A program made the position numbers and the translations under genes. Below are positions 1-9,100 of a stretch of DNA of 16,763 nt, in pieces (positions within the stretch are counted from its first letter, which is position 1; the number at the start of each line of letters is the position of its first letter). Source of the DNA: CAYMST01 sp964393115 (lineage in GTDB: Bacteria > Bacteroidota > Bacteroidia > Cytophagales > Cyclobacteriaceae); the NCBI GenBank assembly GCA_964393115.1, contig CAYMST010000092.1:1-16763 (forward strand), given 5' to 3'. The notes beneath the pieces are model-generated. The model saw nothing but the letters and a program-made list of their open reading frames with translations, ran no database searches and was not told the origin of the DNA.

Positions 1-2
1 TC

Positions 3-3000
3 ACCAAACTCTATCAAAATGATGGAGATGGGACCTTTACGGAGATATCAATCGAATTAGAAAATATAAGAGACGGATCCCTGAATTGGTTAGACTATAA
101 CAAAGATGGGAACCTTGACTTATTCTTGACCGGCACGAATGGAAGTGATAGAGTCACCAGGCTATATCAAGGAAGTGGGGATGGAAGCTTCCAAAGCGTA
201 CAAGAAAGCACCTTTCCAAACATTAGTCAGTCTGCGAGTGAGGTGGCGGATTTTAATGGTGATGGATGGGAAGATATTGTTTTAAGTGGGTTTGATGGAA
301 CCAATAGACTCACCAAAGTTTTTCAAAACAATCGAGGAATCTTTTCAGAATCAAACTCTCTTGATGGTGCATTTTTCAGCTCGTTAGACGTAGAAGATTA
401 TAACCAAGACCAAAAACCAGATATTCTATTAACCGGTGTAGCTACATCTTCTGATATTACAAGGCTATACAGAAACACCTCTTCTTCTAGTTCGATAAGC
501 TTTAGTACTACTGGAAATATGACTGGACTCTGGGGAGTCAGTCAATTTGTAGATTTTGATGCAGATGGAACTGCTGAACAAATGATAGTTGGGCAGTCGG
601 CAGCAAAGCTTTATGGTACACCATCAAGTGAAATATTAGTTGGAACATTGGAATCACTAAGTTTTCCCATGACTGATTGGAACGATTTTGACCATGATGG
701 GGATTTAGACCTACTTCTTGCCGGACAAAAATCAAATGGAGATCAAGCAACTATTCTATACATCAATGAATTACAATCGGGCACACTCAGTTTTACCGAA
801 GTGGACACCGGTACATTCATAGGGCTTGAAAACGGGACCATAGACTGGATAGACATCGATGGTGATGGGAATCAAGATATTTTCATAACAGGGTTTGATG
901 GCTCCTCTCCTATTTCAAAGGTGTACGTCAATAATACAGACCTAGAAAATGCCCCTCCAAGTGCTCCAGATCATTTAACCTCAACAGTTGATCTAAATGA
1001 TATCACCATTAGCTGGTCAGGAGCATCGGATGATCTTACACCTGAGGCAGCGCTATGGTATGAACTATTCATCTCTCAGGACAGCACCGAAATAGACAGT
1101 TTATTTCGAACCAGCGTCACGCAAAAACGACTTCAATCTGCGCTCTTAACCACAAATCAATATGGTCTAGAAAATCTTGATGGTGGAACGTATTATTTCA
1201 CTGTCCGCTCATTTGATCAAAATGGACTTGTTTCAACCATTTCAAAAGTAGATTCCTTTTTCGTTCTAGGAGCACCAAATCTACAGATGGGCTATATCGA
1301 TGATACTAATTATAAGCTCTTTTGGGATCCGGTGGAAGGAGCCACAAGTTATCGAGTAGATCTTTCCAGAACATCAGACTTTTCATCATTCGAGTCAGGG
1401 TGGGACGGGCGAAATGTAACGGACACCATTGTGGATGTTACCAACCTTTTTGAAGGACTGGATTATTATGCCAGAGTGAGGGCGGTGAATGAAGAAGGAA
1501 AAAGTGAATTTTCAAGACATTTAAGGACATCTCGGTTCTCACAATACACCCAGTTAATTTCCGATAAAAATATTTTACAAATTCTGCCATGCGATCTCGA
1601 TGAAGATTCCGATTACGATCTTTTAGTCTTGACAAAAGAGTTTTTTCAATCGACATGGATTAGCAACTCTCTAATGTTTTATGAAAATAAATCTGGAGTC
1701 TACCTTTCTAATGAATCCTACAAGAAAACAGGAATATCGAAGTTTAGCGATGTTATTTTAAATGATATCAACAATGACGGAAAGTTAGATATTGGCATGT
1801 TTTATTCACTTTCAGAATCAAAAAGTGTTCTTAGATATTTTAGAAATCTTCAAAGTAGTGACTTTGACTCTTTAATATTTGATTTTAGGGTACAGGATAT
1901 AAACATCTTTGATTATAATAATGATGGTCAAAAAGATTGGCTAACAAGTTCCGTATCAGATAAAGCAGGGTTTAGTGGTGAAGACGTGAGAGTTTTCAAT
2001 TTTTTCAATACCGGTGAATCTCTGATAAATCCAGATCTCATTTTTACCGTACCTCCTGTCGAGAACATTTCTATTGCAGACATGAGTAATAATGGTAGGC
2101 TTGACTTATTAATTCATGATGCATTAGGGCAACTTTTCGTCTATGAAGGTGAAGCATACTCAAACAAAGTTCAGATCCTTTCAAATCCATCTTCGTCTGA
2201 ATTTCCACGCCCGAAACAGTTTATATTAAACGACTTCAACGGAGATGGAAAGCTAGATATTATTCATGCCGGTTATGAGGGTATAACATTTTCATATCTA
2301 GAATTTCTATTAACAAGCAATGGTAACTTTAGTTCTATAGCCAACCCAGATCATAATCTTATAAACAATTCAGCGGTTCAAAACGGAATATCAATACAAA
2401 CCGGAGATATAAACAATGATGGTCTTTCTGAGACTATTTTATGGGACGACAGTAGGGATGTAACTAAGCCCTTAAAAATTGTTCAATGGATCGAAGCTGA
2501 GCTGGTAAATAGTGGTGTTAATATTGTTGATACATTTTATCAATCCACACCAACTCTTTTAGATTTTGATAATGACTCAGATCTTGATATAATCAACTTT
2601 AACCCCAATTTGTCACTAGGTACTGTTTATTACAGAAGTAATAACATTTTAAACAAAAACACCCCTCCTAATCCCATCACCGGTCTCTCTGCCTCCCTAG
2701 GCCAAGACAGCATCCGCTTCACTTGGGATAGAGCTACTGACGACCTCACTCCCTCTCTTGGGTTAAACTATAATTTATATGTCAAGCATATAGACAGCAC
2801 GAACTTCGTGGTATCTCCTATGGCGGATTTAGAGACCGGCTGGCGTTACATTCCAGAGCGCGGGATGATTCAAGACACTACTTGGTTTCTTCGCTATAAC
2901 AATATGACACCCGGCACTTACATATGGTCGGTACAAGCCATTGATGCCTCTTATGCGGGTGGACAGTTTGTTGTTGCAGACACATTCGTATTTAATGGGA

Positions 3001-5456
3001 TAACCAAACCTACGGATATCATGCTTTCTAAAGACTTTATCAACGAAAACCTTCCTGCTGGAAGTCTTGTGGGTAAGCTATCTTCCATTAGCTCCGCAGC
3101 GTCAAACTTTACTTACACACTAGTTGATAATTCCAACTTTCCTGATAATAGCGTTTTTACCATCTCAAGCGATTCGCTTATCAGTAATCAATCCTTTGAC
3201 TTTGAAACCAAATCTTCCTATGTCATCAACATTCAAACAAAAAATGCTGATGAGGATTCGATAACCAAATCTTTTACCATAAACATCAACGACGTAGTAG
3301 AAACCCCTGGCAACAATAACCCTACAGACATCAACTTAACTGGGCAGCAAATAGCCGAAAACCAACCTATTGGAACCGCCATAGGGACTTTATCCACAGT
3401 GGATAACGATGAAGATGACGTACACATTTATAGTTTTAATGAAGGCTCCGGTGGAGAAGATAATGACTTATTCCAAATCGATGGAACCATACTACGCGCT
3501 AAAGCTATATTCGATTTTGAGCAGAAATCCAGTTATGCTATTCGAATACTTACTGATGATCAAAATGGCGGCACTTTCCCAAAACCCTTTACGATTTCCA
3601 TTTTAGATATTGAACCTGAAAACACCAATAACAACCCTCCAACTGGTATAATAAGCTCGCCGTCATCACCTTTATTCATTGAAGAGAATAATAAAACTGG
3701 TGACATGATTGCCACGTTATCAGCTGTAGATCAAGATATTAATGACAGTCATTCTTTTGAAATCATCCCACTAGATACAAATGACCACCACAATGACTTT
3801 ACCATTGTAGGTAATGAGCTACAAGCCAATACTATTTTCGACTTTGAAGATCGAAATCAATACTTCATCGCTTTAGTAGTTAAGGATATTCAACAAGCCG
3901 CTGACACCTCTATTTTCCAGATAATTATTCAAAATATTGAAGAGAGCATTGGTGAGTATTGGCTTAGTAATACACAGATTTTGGCTCAGGCAACCCCCGG
4001 TACTTACATCGCTTGTTTGCAAAATCAACAATCCGGAATCACTTACGAAATAACTAATACTACCAGTTTTGACAATCAATTTTTCACTCTCGTAGACTCT
4101 TGCTTGATACTCAATCAAGCGCTAGGAGATAAGTCAAGTTTTCAAATTGAAATCGGTGCAGAAAATCAGGAAGCCTCAGATGTTAAACTATTCAATCTGG
4201 AGGTCATTAATCCAACCTGGGAACCGCAGACTGGGCAAACCAATAATACGGACGGTTACGAGATTATCGCTATTCCTTATCAAGGGCTTCGGGTGAATGA
4301 AGTATTTAGAGAGCTTATCGAAGTGGATCGAAATCAAAAATGGAGAGTCTTAACCTTGTCGTCTGGCAGCCAAAGCTATATTGAATTAACATCTAGTTCT
4401 ATCCTCCAGTCAGGTACAGGCTATTGGATTAATTCTCATAACCCATACACCATCAATATATCCGATGGAACACCCGTATTGTTAAACAATCAAAAAGATT
4501 TCCCTATCCAATTGAACCCTGGCTGGAATATGATTGGAAACCCATTTTTAAGATTGCTTAGTAGAGATGAAGTAGTAGCTCGAAATTTTGAACTTGGCAT
4601 TATGTCACAGGATGAACCTAACTTCATCTTTTACGCTTTTAATGGAAGTTATTTCAATAAGCCACAACTGGACGTTTTCGAAGGAGCCTTCATCAACTCG
4701 GATACTCAAAAGACTATTTACTTACCACAAAAGTCTGCTTCTTCAAACACAAGACTAATGAATCATCAGTTCAACTATTACCTTGATGATCATAACTGGC
4801 AGATCGGTCTTACCCTGTCTCAAAGTGGTAAGTTTAATAATCTTAGTGGAATCGGTATGCACCCTAACGCCAACGACGGTAAAGACCGTTATGATCTCCC
4901 TTCTCCGCCCTATTTGAGTGAGACCAATGCATTTGGAATGCAACAAGTAAGCACTACCCTAGCTAAAAATATCGTGGATCCCCATAAAAGCTATAAATGG
5001 ACTTTTGATGTTTTTGGAGAAGGTAAAGCTACATTGAGTTGGGATATGTTAAGTGAGTTGAATAACCTGAAGATCATATTGTTACCTCAACAACAATTGA
5101 TTGATATGGATGCGATAAGTGAGTATGATTTTATGGTTGAGGAGAATCAAAAGGCAATAGTATTATATGGAGATACTGATCCTGAAATCGCTCAAGTCAA
5201 GGTAAACGCTTTTCCAAATCCAACCAGTGGAACGATTACATTCTCAGCTTTGATCAGCGGAAAAGAAAGAGCTTATGGTGTAAACATCAATATATTCAGC
5301 TTAGAAGGGGTAAAAGTGAAGACATTACTAGGACTAGCATCGTCAAATACAACGTTCCATAAATCATACAAAATTGATTTACCGGCTGGAGTATACTTAT
5401 ATAACGTTAGCTACGGAAATAAAAGGAGTAACATAGGAAAGCTTATTATCCACTGA
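3..5456 (+). CDS. Giant FG-GAP/FN3/cadherin-like surface protein with T9SS type A sorting domain (5' end missing)
   Basis: The frame is open from the first bases, so the true start lies upstream; the TTG at 126 is internal. The visible 1817 residues contain, in order: six FG-GAP/VCBS motifs (93-880), two FN3-like modules (about 951-1545), seven more FG-GAP motifs (1593-2590), an FN3 module (about 2661-2995), three cadherin-like repeats (about 3006-3945), a degenerate fourth (about 3951-4210), a module with GWNMIGNPF (4521-4547) and a C-terminal sorting domain starting VNAFPNPTSGTITF and ending in a Gly-Val-Tyr-Leu-Tyr and KLIIH pattern. Such sorting domains direct proteins through the Bacteroidota type IX system to the cell surface or medium and are usually removed. 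FG-GAP loops (DxDGxxD-like) and cadherin-like loops usually bind calcium. The role is probably adhesion or ligand binding, which is inferred; no catalytic domain was recognised. The stop is TGA. The downstream gene is on the same strand, 662 bp away. Confidence 0.93.
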   Translation, partial: TKLYQNDGDGTFTEISIELENIRDGSLNWLDYNKDGNLDLFLTGTNGSDRVTRLYQGSGDGSFQSVQESTFPNISQSASEVADFNGDGWEDIVLSGFDGTNRLTKVFQNNRGIFSESNSLDGAFFSSLDVEDYNQDQKPDILLTGVATSSDITRLYRNTSSSSSISFSTTGNMTGLWGVSQFVDFDADGTAEQMIVGQSAAKLYGTPSSEILVGTLESLSFPMTDWNDFDHDGDLDLLLAGQKSNGDQATILYINELQSGTLSFTEVDTGTFIGLENGTIDWIDIDGDGNQDIFITGFDGSSPISKVYVNNTDLENAPPSAPDHLTSTVDLNDITISWSGASDDLTPEAALWYELFISQDSTEIDSLFRTSVTQKRLQSALLTTNQYGLENLDGGTYYFTVRSFDQNGLVSTISKVDSFFVLGAPNLQMGYIDDTNYKLFWDPVEGATSYRVDLSRTSDFSSFESGWDGRNVTDTIVDVTNLFEGLDYYARVRAVNEEGKSEFSRHLRTSRFSQYTQLISDKNILQILPCDLDEDSDYDLLVLTKEFFQSTWISNSLMFYENKSGVYLSNESYKKTGISKFSDVILNDINNDGKLDIGMFYSLSESKSVLRYFRNLQSSDFDSLIFDFRVQDINIFDYNNDGQKDWLTSSVSDKAGFSGEDVRVFNFFNTGESLINPDLIFTVPPVENISIADMSNNGRLDLLIHDALGQLFVYEGEAYSNKVQILSNPSSSEFPRPKQFILNDFNGDGKLDIIHAGYEGITFSYLEFLLTSNGNFSSIANPDHNLINNSAVQNGISIQTGDINNDGLSETILWDDSRDVTKPLKIVQWIEAELVNSGVNIVDTFYQSTPTLLDFDNDSDLDIINFNPNLSLGTVYYRSNNILNKNTPPNPITGLSASLGQDSIRFTWDRATDDLTPSLGLNYNLYVKHIDSTNFVVSPMADLETGWRYIPERGMIQDTTWFLRYNNMTPGTYIWSVQAIDASYAGGQFVVADTFVFNGITKPTDIMLSKDFINENLPAGSLVGKLSSISSAASNFTYTLVDNSNFPDNSVFTISSDSLISNQSFDFETKSSYVINIQTKNADEDSITKSFTININDVVETPGNNNPTDINLTGQQIAENQPIGTAIGTLSTVDNDEDDVHIYSFNEGSGGEDNDLFQIDGTILRAKAIFDFEQKSSYAIRILTDDQNGGTFPKPFTISILDIEPENTNNNPPTGIISSPSSPLFIEENNKTGDMIATLSAVDQDINDSHSFEIIPLDTNDHHNDFTIVGNELQANTIFDFEDRNQYFIALVVKDIQQAADTSIFQIIIQNIEESIGEYWLSNTQILAQATPGTYIACLQNQQSGITYEITNTTSFDNQFFTLVDSCLILNQALGDKSSFQIEIGAENQEASDVKLFNLEVINPTWEPQTGQTNNTDGYEIIAIPYQGLRVNEVFRELIEVDRNQKWRVLTLSSGSQSYIELTSSSILQSGTGYWINSHNPYTINISDGTPVLLNNQKDFPIQLNPGWNMIGNPFLRLLSRDEVVARNFELGIMSQDEPNFIFYAFNGSYFNKPQLDVFEGAFINSDTQKTIYLPQKSASSNTRLMNHQFNYYLDDHNWQIGLTLSQSGKFNNLSGIGMHPNANDGKDRYDLPSPPYLSETNAFGMQQVSTTLAKNIVDPHKSYKWTFDVFGEGKATLSWDMLSELNNLKIILLPQQQLIDMDAISEYDFMVEENQKAIVLYGDTDPEIAQVKVNAFPNPTSGTITFSALISGKERAYGVNINIFSLEGVKVKTLLGLASSNTTFHKSYKIDLPAGVYLYNVSYGNKRSNIGKLIIH
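93..920 (+). repeat. FG-GAP/VCBS repeat block 1 (six visible blades)
   Basis: Acidic loops of the form D-x-D/N-x-D-G-x-x-D/E start at 93, 249, 396, 552, 684 and 852, spaced 132-165 bp apart. Examples are DFNGDGWED, DFDHDGDLD and DIDGDGNQD, each followed by a hydrophobic strand ending in LTG, LSG, LAG or VG. The third loop (DYNQDQKPD) has lost its glycine and the fourth ends in Glu. In the family each repeat forms one blade of a beta-propeller and the loop coordinates calcium. The block is cut by the window start, so a seventh blade upstream is plausible. Confidence 0.88.
1593..2640 (+). repeat. FG-GAP/VCBS repeat block 2 (seven blades)
   Basis: Seven calcium-loop motifs start at 1593, 1764, 1911, 2079, 2232, 2406 and 2562: DLDEDSDYD, DINNDGKLD, DYNNDGQKD, DMSNNGRLD, DFNGDGKLD, DINNDGLSE and DFDNDSDLD. 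The spacing is 147-174 bp. Seven repeats fit a complete seven-bladed propeller. The block is bounded by FN3-like modules on both sides, so it looks like an independent globular unit. Confidence 0.87.
3006..4210 (+). repeat. Cadherin-like tandem repeats in the first giant gene (three typical, one degenerate)
   Basis: Repeats of about 100 residues start near 3006, 3318 and 3636. Each carries the series: I-x-EN near the start, G-x-L-x-T/S, a D-x-D-like acidic turn, an F-x-I strand, then FDFE followed by strand residues such as KSSYAIRI, and an F-x-I-x-I-x-D/N end. These match the calcium-binding positions of cadherin-like domains. The fourth segment (about 3951-4210) keeps the strand pattern but lacks FDFE and the acidic turn and has two cysteines, in IACLQ and VDSCL, so it probably no longer binds calcium in the same way. 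Confidence 0.82.
5202..5453 (+). other. T9SS type A C-terminal sorting domain
   Basis: The last 84 residues start VNAFPNPTSGTITF, continue with an INIFSLEGVKVKTL strand pair, then IDLPAGVYLYNVSYGN and a short KLIIH tail. This layout (PNP near the start, a Gly-x-Tyr strand before a final K/R-L-hydrophobic strand) is the familiar type A sorting signal of Bacteroidota. It implies that a T9SS is encoded elsewhere in this genome. Confidence 0.92.
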
Positions 5457-5773
5457 AACAAATAACCACTTTTTACATTGTATTTCATTTTTTGAAATTG
5501 GGTTTGATCAATGACCTGTAAAGTAGTCAATATCGATAAATTCCAACTTCTTTGTGAGAAGGAACCAGTCGAGCAAAGTCTTTCATAAGAATTATAATAC
5601 TTGATTTCGTTGAGTAGTGGTAAACCATGGCAGTTCGAGTTAAAATTTGCACTCATTGAAGATAATGTTTGAACATTAACTTGACTGATCCTGATAAAAA
5701 AATCGATGTAAAGGAAAAAAATAAAAACTTTTAGGTAATGTAGGAGTCAAATGAGCCTTAATACTGGACAGGA
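5457..5773. other. Intergenic spacer without recognised gene
   Basis: This stretch follows the TGA of the first giant gene. It is AT-rich and contains stops in the forward frames. There is one short A/T inverted repeat, ATTTCA-ttttt-TGAAAT at 5482-5498, which lacks a GC-rich stem and a following T run, so it is not called a terminator. A minus-strand open frame (5656 back to 5411) runs into the end of the upstream gene and is not supported. Nothing else is recognised. Confidence 0.6.
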
Positions 5774-5804
5774 TTTAATAAATGATTTAAAAACCTTACT
5801 TTTG
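5774..5804 (+). promoter_or_regulatory. Candidate Bacteroidota-type promoter
   Basis: TACTTTTG at 5797-5804 fits the Bacteroidota -7 consensus TAnnTTTG exactly. TTTA at 5774-5777, 19 bp upstream, is one base from the usual -33 TTTG. The -7 box lies inside a perfect short palindrome, CTTAC-TTTT-GTAAG (5795-5808). A start near 5811 would place the leader just before the frame at 5825 and about 300 bp before the giant gene at 6119. The motif is short, so a chance match is possible. Confidence 0.35.
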
Positions 5805-5824
5805 TAAGTATCAAAGGAAAAATC

Positions 5825-6115
5825 ATGAATTCTTTTGTTGTCTTAAACCATATCTGTAGTTATCATATTCTCAAGAAAAAAATGATGAAATGTTTTCATC
5901 AGTGGTTTCTAGGTGTAAGACATCATCTCAAAAGATTTCGTGTATTATCGACGGCAACTGTATCACCAAGGTTGAAGTTAGATACGAAAAAAAATGTATT
6001 CCATCTAAAGTCAGTCATTACCATTACTGTAGCCATATATGATACGAATATAAACCCTAATAACTCTTTCGCTCAAGATCAGTATGCATTAAACACACAA
6101 TTAATTGGTGATTAG
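5825..6115 (+). CDS. Doubtful small ORF (96 aa) directly upstream of the giant LamG gene
   Basis: I do not recognise this product. ATG at 5825 has an AAAGGA-like purine tract just upstream (5814-5819) and lies shortly after the candidate promoter. The predicted peptide is basic and rich in His, Lys and Arg in its first two thirds (LKKKMMKCFHQW, VRHHLKRFRVL), with no known domain. A weak hydrophobic stretch VITITVAIY precedes an NSFAQD sequence that resembles a signal-peptidase end, but the spacing is poor. It ends with TAG at 6113-6115 in the same frame as the next gene, whose ATG follows three bases later. It could be a real small gene, a leader ORF, untranslated leader, or a decayed N-terminus. 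Confidence in translation is low. Confidence 0.22.
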   Translation: MNSFVVLNHICSYHILKKKMMKCFHQWFLGVRHHLKRFRVLSTATVSPRLKLDTKKNVFHLKSVITITVAIYDTNINPNNSFAQDQYALNTQLIGD

Positions 6116-6118
6116 TTA

Positions 6119-9100
6119 ATGGCGAACAGATTTAATGTGAACTACTTAAAACAAACCATACGTTCTGGTATTATACTATGTTCGCTTCTGTTAATCGGAG
6201 CTTCTAACTTTAAGAGTAGCTTATCAATAAGCGAAGCAAATCAAGTACTTTCCAGTGATGGCGTAGATCTAGAAGATGGACTCATCGCCTATTATTCTTT
6301 TAATGGAGATGCTCAAGACCAAAGTGGAAACGGAAATCATGGAATTGTTACAGGAGCAGCTCTCACTTCTGATAGCGCTGGTATAACCGGTCAAGCCTAC
6401 CTGTTTGATGGTGTAGACGATAAAATTGAAGTACCTCATAGCACGGAAATAAGTATCGGACAGGGCGCAGGTACGCAAAGAACATTTTCCTTATTGTTTT
6501 TGGCTGACCAAAATCAGGTTGACCCCGGGCCATTTCCTTTTTTAAGTTACCCACTACTGCACAAAGGACTTGGTGAAAGTGGTAATATAGNNNNNNNNNN
6601 NNNNNNNNNNNNNNNNNNNNNNNNNNNNNNNNNNNNNNNNNNNNNNNNNNNNNNNNNNNNNNNNNNNNNNNNNNNNNNNNNNNNNNNNNNCCTTTTTTAA
6701 GTTACCCACTACTGCACAAAGGACTTGGTGAAAGTGGTAATATAGATTATGTGTTGGGAGCAAATTCGTTTAATTCATTTGGGTTTTCTACTGGACCATC
6801 AACTGATGACTGTGCTGGTAACTCTGGAACTACTGAACCTGAAAGAGGCCAATGGCACCACGTTTTAGTCACTTTAGATCAAACCGGATCGCAAAGCGGA
6901 ACCAAGGAAGTATACATGGACGGGCAGCGTATTATTAGTTGTCAATATCAGGATAAAGCAGAAACACAAAACGAGCCTCTCATAATTGGTGGTGGGAAAT
7001 TATTCAACTTCCTCCAGCCTATGTTTTTCAAAGGTAAAATCGATGAAGTTAGGATGTATGACAGAATCCTGAACTCCGAAGAAATAAACGCTCTAACACC
7101 TATTGATAATAATATCCCTACTGATATCTCAATTACAGATACCACAATCTTAGAAAATCAACTAGCCCCAACATTCATAGGAAAACTAAACACTACAGAT
7201 CTCGATGAGGACGAATTCATTTACACCCTCGCAGATGGACATCCTGACAATGACAATTTCTCCATTATTGAAGACTCTCTTTTCGCTACTGTGTCTTTTG
7301 ATTATGAAGTAAAATCTAGCTATCAAATTGCTATCCAATCCAATGATCAGAAAGGTGGAAAAATCGAAAAAACATTCGAAATAATCGTACAAGAGGTAAC
7401 CAATATTAAGCTCGATAGCGGACTCATCGCCTATTATCCGTTCAGCGGAGATGCCCAAGACCAAAGTGGAAATGGAAATCACGGTACTGTTACAGGAGCA
7501 GCTCTCACTTCTGATAGCGCTGGTATAACTGGTCAAGCTTACCTGTTTGATGGTGTAGACGATAAAATTGAAGTGTCTCACAACACAGAAATAAGTATCG
7601 GACAAGGTGCAGGTACGCAAAGAACATTTTCCTTATTGTTTTTGGCTGACCAAAATCAGGCCGACCCCGGGCCATTCCCTTTTTTAAGTTACCCACTACT
7701 GCACAAAGGACTTGGTGAAAGTGGTAATATAGATTATGTGTTGGGAGCAAATTCGTTTAATTCATTTGGGTTTTCTACTGGACCATCAACTGATGACTGT
7801 GCTGGTAACTCTGGAACTACTGAACCTGAAAGAGGCCAATGGCACCACGTTTTAGTCACTTTAGATCAAACCGGATCGCAAAGCGGAACCAAGGAAGTAT
7901 ACATGGACGGGCAGCGTATTATTAGTTGTCAATATCAGGATAAAGCAGAAACACAAAACGAGCCTCTCATAATTGGTGGTGGGAAATTATTCAACTTCCT
8001 CCAGCCTATGTTTTTCAAAGGTAAAATCGATGAAGTTAGGATGTATGACAGAATCCTGAACTCCGAAGAAATAAACGCTCTAACACCTATTGATAATAAT
8101 ATCCCTACTGATATCTCAATTACAGATACCACAATCTTAGAAAATCAACTAGCCCCAACATTCATAGGAAAACTAAACACTACAGATCTTGATGAGGATG
8201 AATTCATCTACACCCTTGTGGATGGATACCCAGACAACAATAACTTCTCCATCATTGAAGACTCCTTATTCGCTACTGTGTCTTTTGATTATGAAGTAAA
8301 ATCTAGCTATCAATTTGCTATCCAATCCAATGATCAGAAAGGTGGAAAAATCGAAAAAGTAATTGAAATATTCGTTCAGCAATCTCCTCTTATCAAGCTA
8401 GATAGTGGTCTTATCGCCTACTACCCTTTCAATGGAGATGCTAACGATGAAAGCGGAAATGGACATAATGGAACTGTAACCAACGGCGCGACGCTAACAA
8501 CAGATCGAAATGGAATGGCTAGTAGTGCCTATTCGTTCGATGGAACAAATGATTATATCTATGTTAGCGACCATGAGGATCTCAATTTTCACAACCAATA
8601 TTCAGTCTCTTTGTGGTTTAACAGTTCGAGTCTTCCTGCCGATGGCCAGGCAATGACCATGTTTTCCAAGATCGGAGGATCGAGGGCTATTACGATAGAA
8701 ACGTATATGTCTCCTGAACCTAACCTAGACCTAACCATCAGACATTATTTTATATACGATAATGATTTCTTGTTTACCCCCTTACCAAGCGATAGAAATA
8801 TGGTTGCAAATGAGTGGTATCATTTCGTTTCTGTATGGGATCAAGGAGTTGTTAAGTTATATCTAGATGGACAGCTCATATATACTACAGACAAGTTTAC
8901 TATAGATGGACCTCAATGGAATACAACCACAAATGGAGGAGGTATTTATATCGGTGCACTGTTGAATTCCACCTTAGTTCCGTTTCACGGTAAGCTAGAT
9001 GAAGTTAGATACTATAATCGTGTGCTCTCCGCCGAGGAAATCAAATCACTTTCGGACCAAGAGGTTGTCAATAGTCTACTTTGTACACCGATAGGTTTCT

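Larger units (their letters stand above)
6272..8400 (+). repeat. Tandem pair of LamG-A/cadherin modules, 987-bp period, with a 512-bp identical core
   Basis: Copy 1 starts at 6272 and copy 2 at 7414; the offset is 987 bp (329 residues) after gap removal. By eye the first 264 bp of the copies are about 90% identical. Then 6691-7202 and 7678-8189 are identical over 512 bp, after which differences resume (CTC/CTT, GAC/GAT, GCA/GTG). A later stretch including 7294-7326 and 8281-8313 is identical again. Each copy has a LamG domain with two cysteines 43 residues apart, followed by a cadherin-like repeat with FDYEVKSSY. Confidence 0.9.

Noticed and set aside
126..5456. TTG at 126 as the true start of the first gene
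   Set aside because: The frame is open to position 3 and encodes a full FG-GAP loop (DYNKDGNLD at 93-119) upstream of it, so the start lies outside the window.
5482..5498. Inverted repeat ATTTCA-ttttt-TGAAAT as terminator of the first gene
   Set aside because: The stem is only six mostly A/T pairs and no T run follows, so it does not meet the pattern of an intrinsic terminator.
5411..5656. Minus-strand 81-codon frame in the spacer after the first gene
   Set aside because: It runs into the T9SS sorting domain of the upstream gene and has no recognised motif or start context. A decayed gene cannot be excluded.
6119..6700. A self-standing ~193-residue gene ending at the TAA at 6698-6700
   Set aside because: The stop is reached only by translating the Ns and the duplicated 55-mer in the wrong frame. 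Gap removal continues the frame into the large downstream reading frame.
6590..6746. A programmed or mutational frameshift in the giant gene
   Set aside because: The frame change is fully explained by the 155 extra bases (100 N plus 55-bp duplicate); the tandem copy shows the uninterrupted version.
7186..8132. Minus-strand open frames repeated in each LamG-A/cadherin copy
   Set aside because: They lie antisense inside clearly coding repeats, and two of them are identical only because the plus-strand DNA is duplicated. They carry no recognisable domain.
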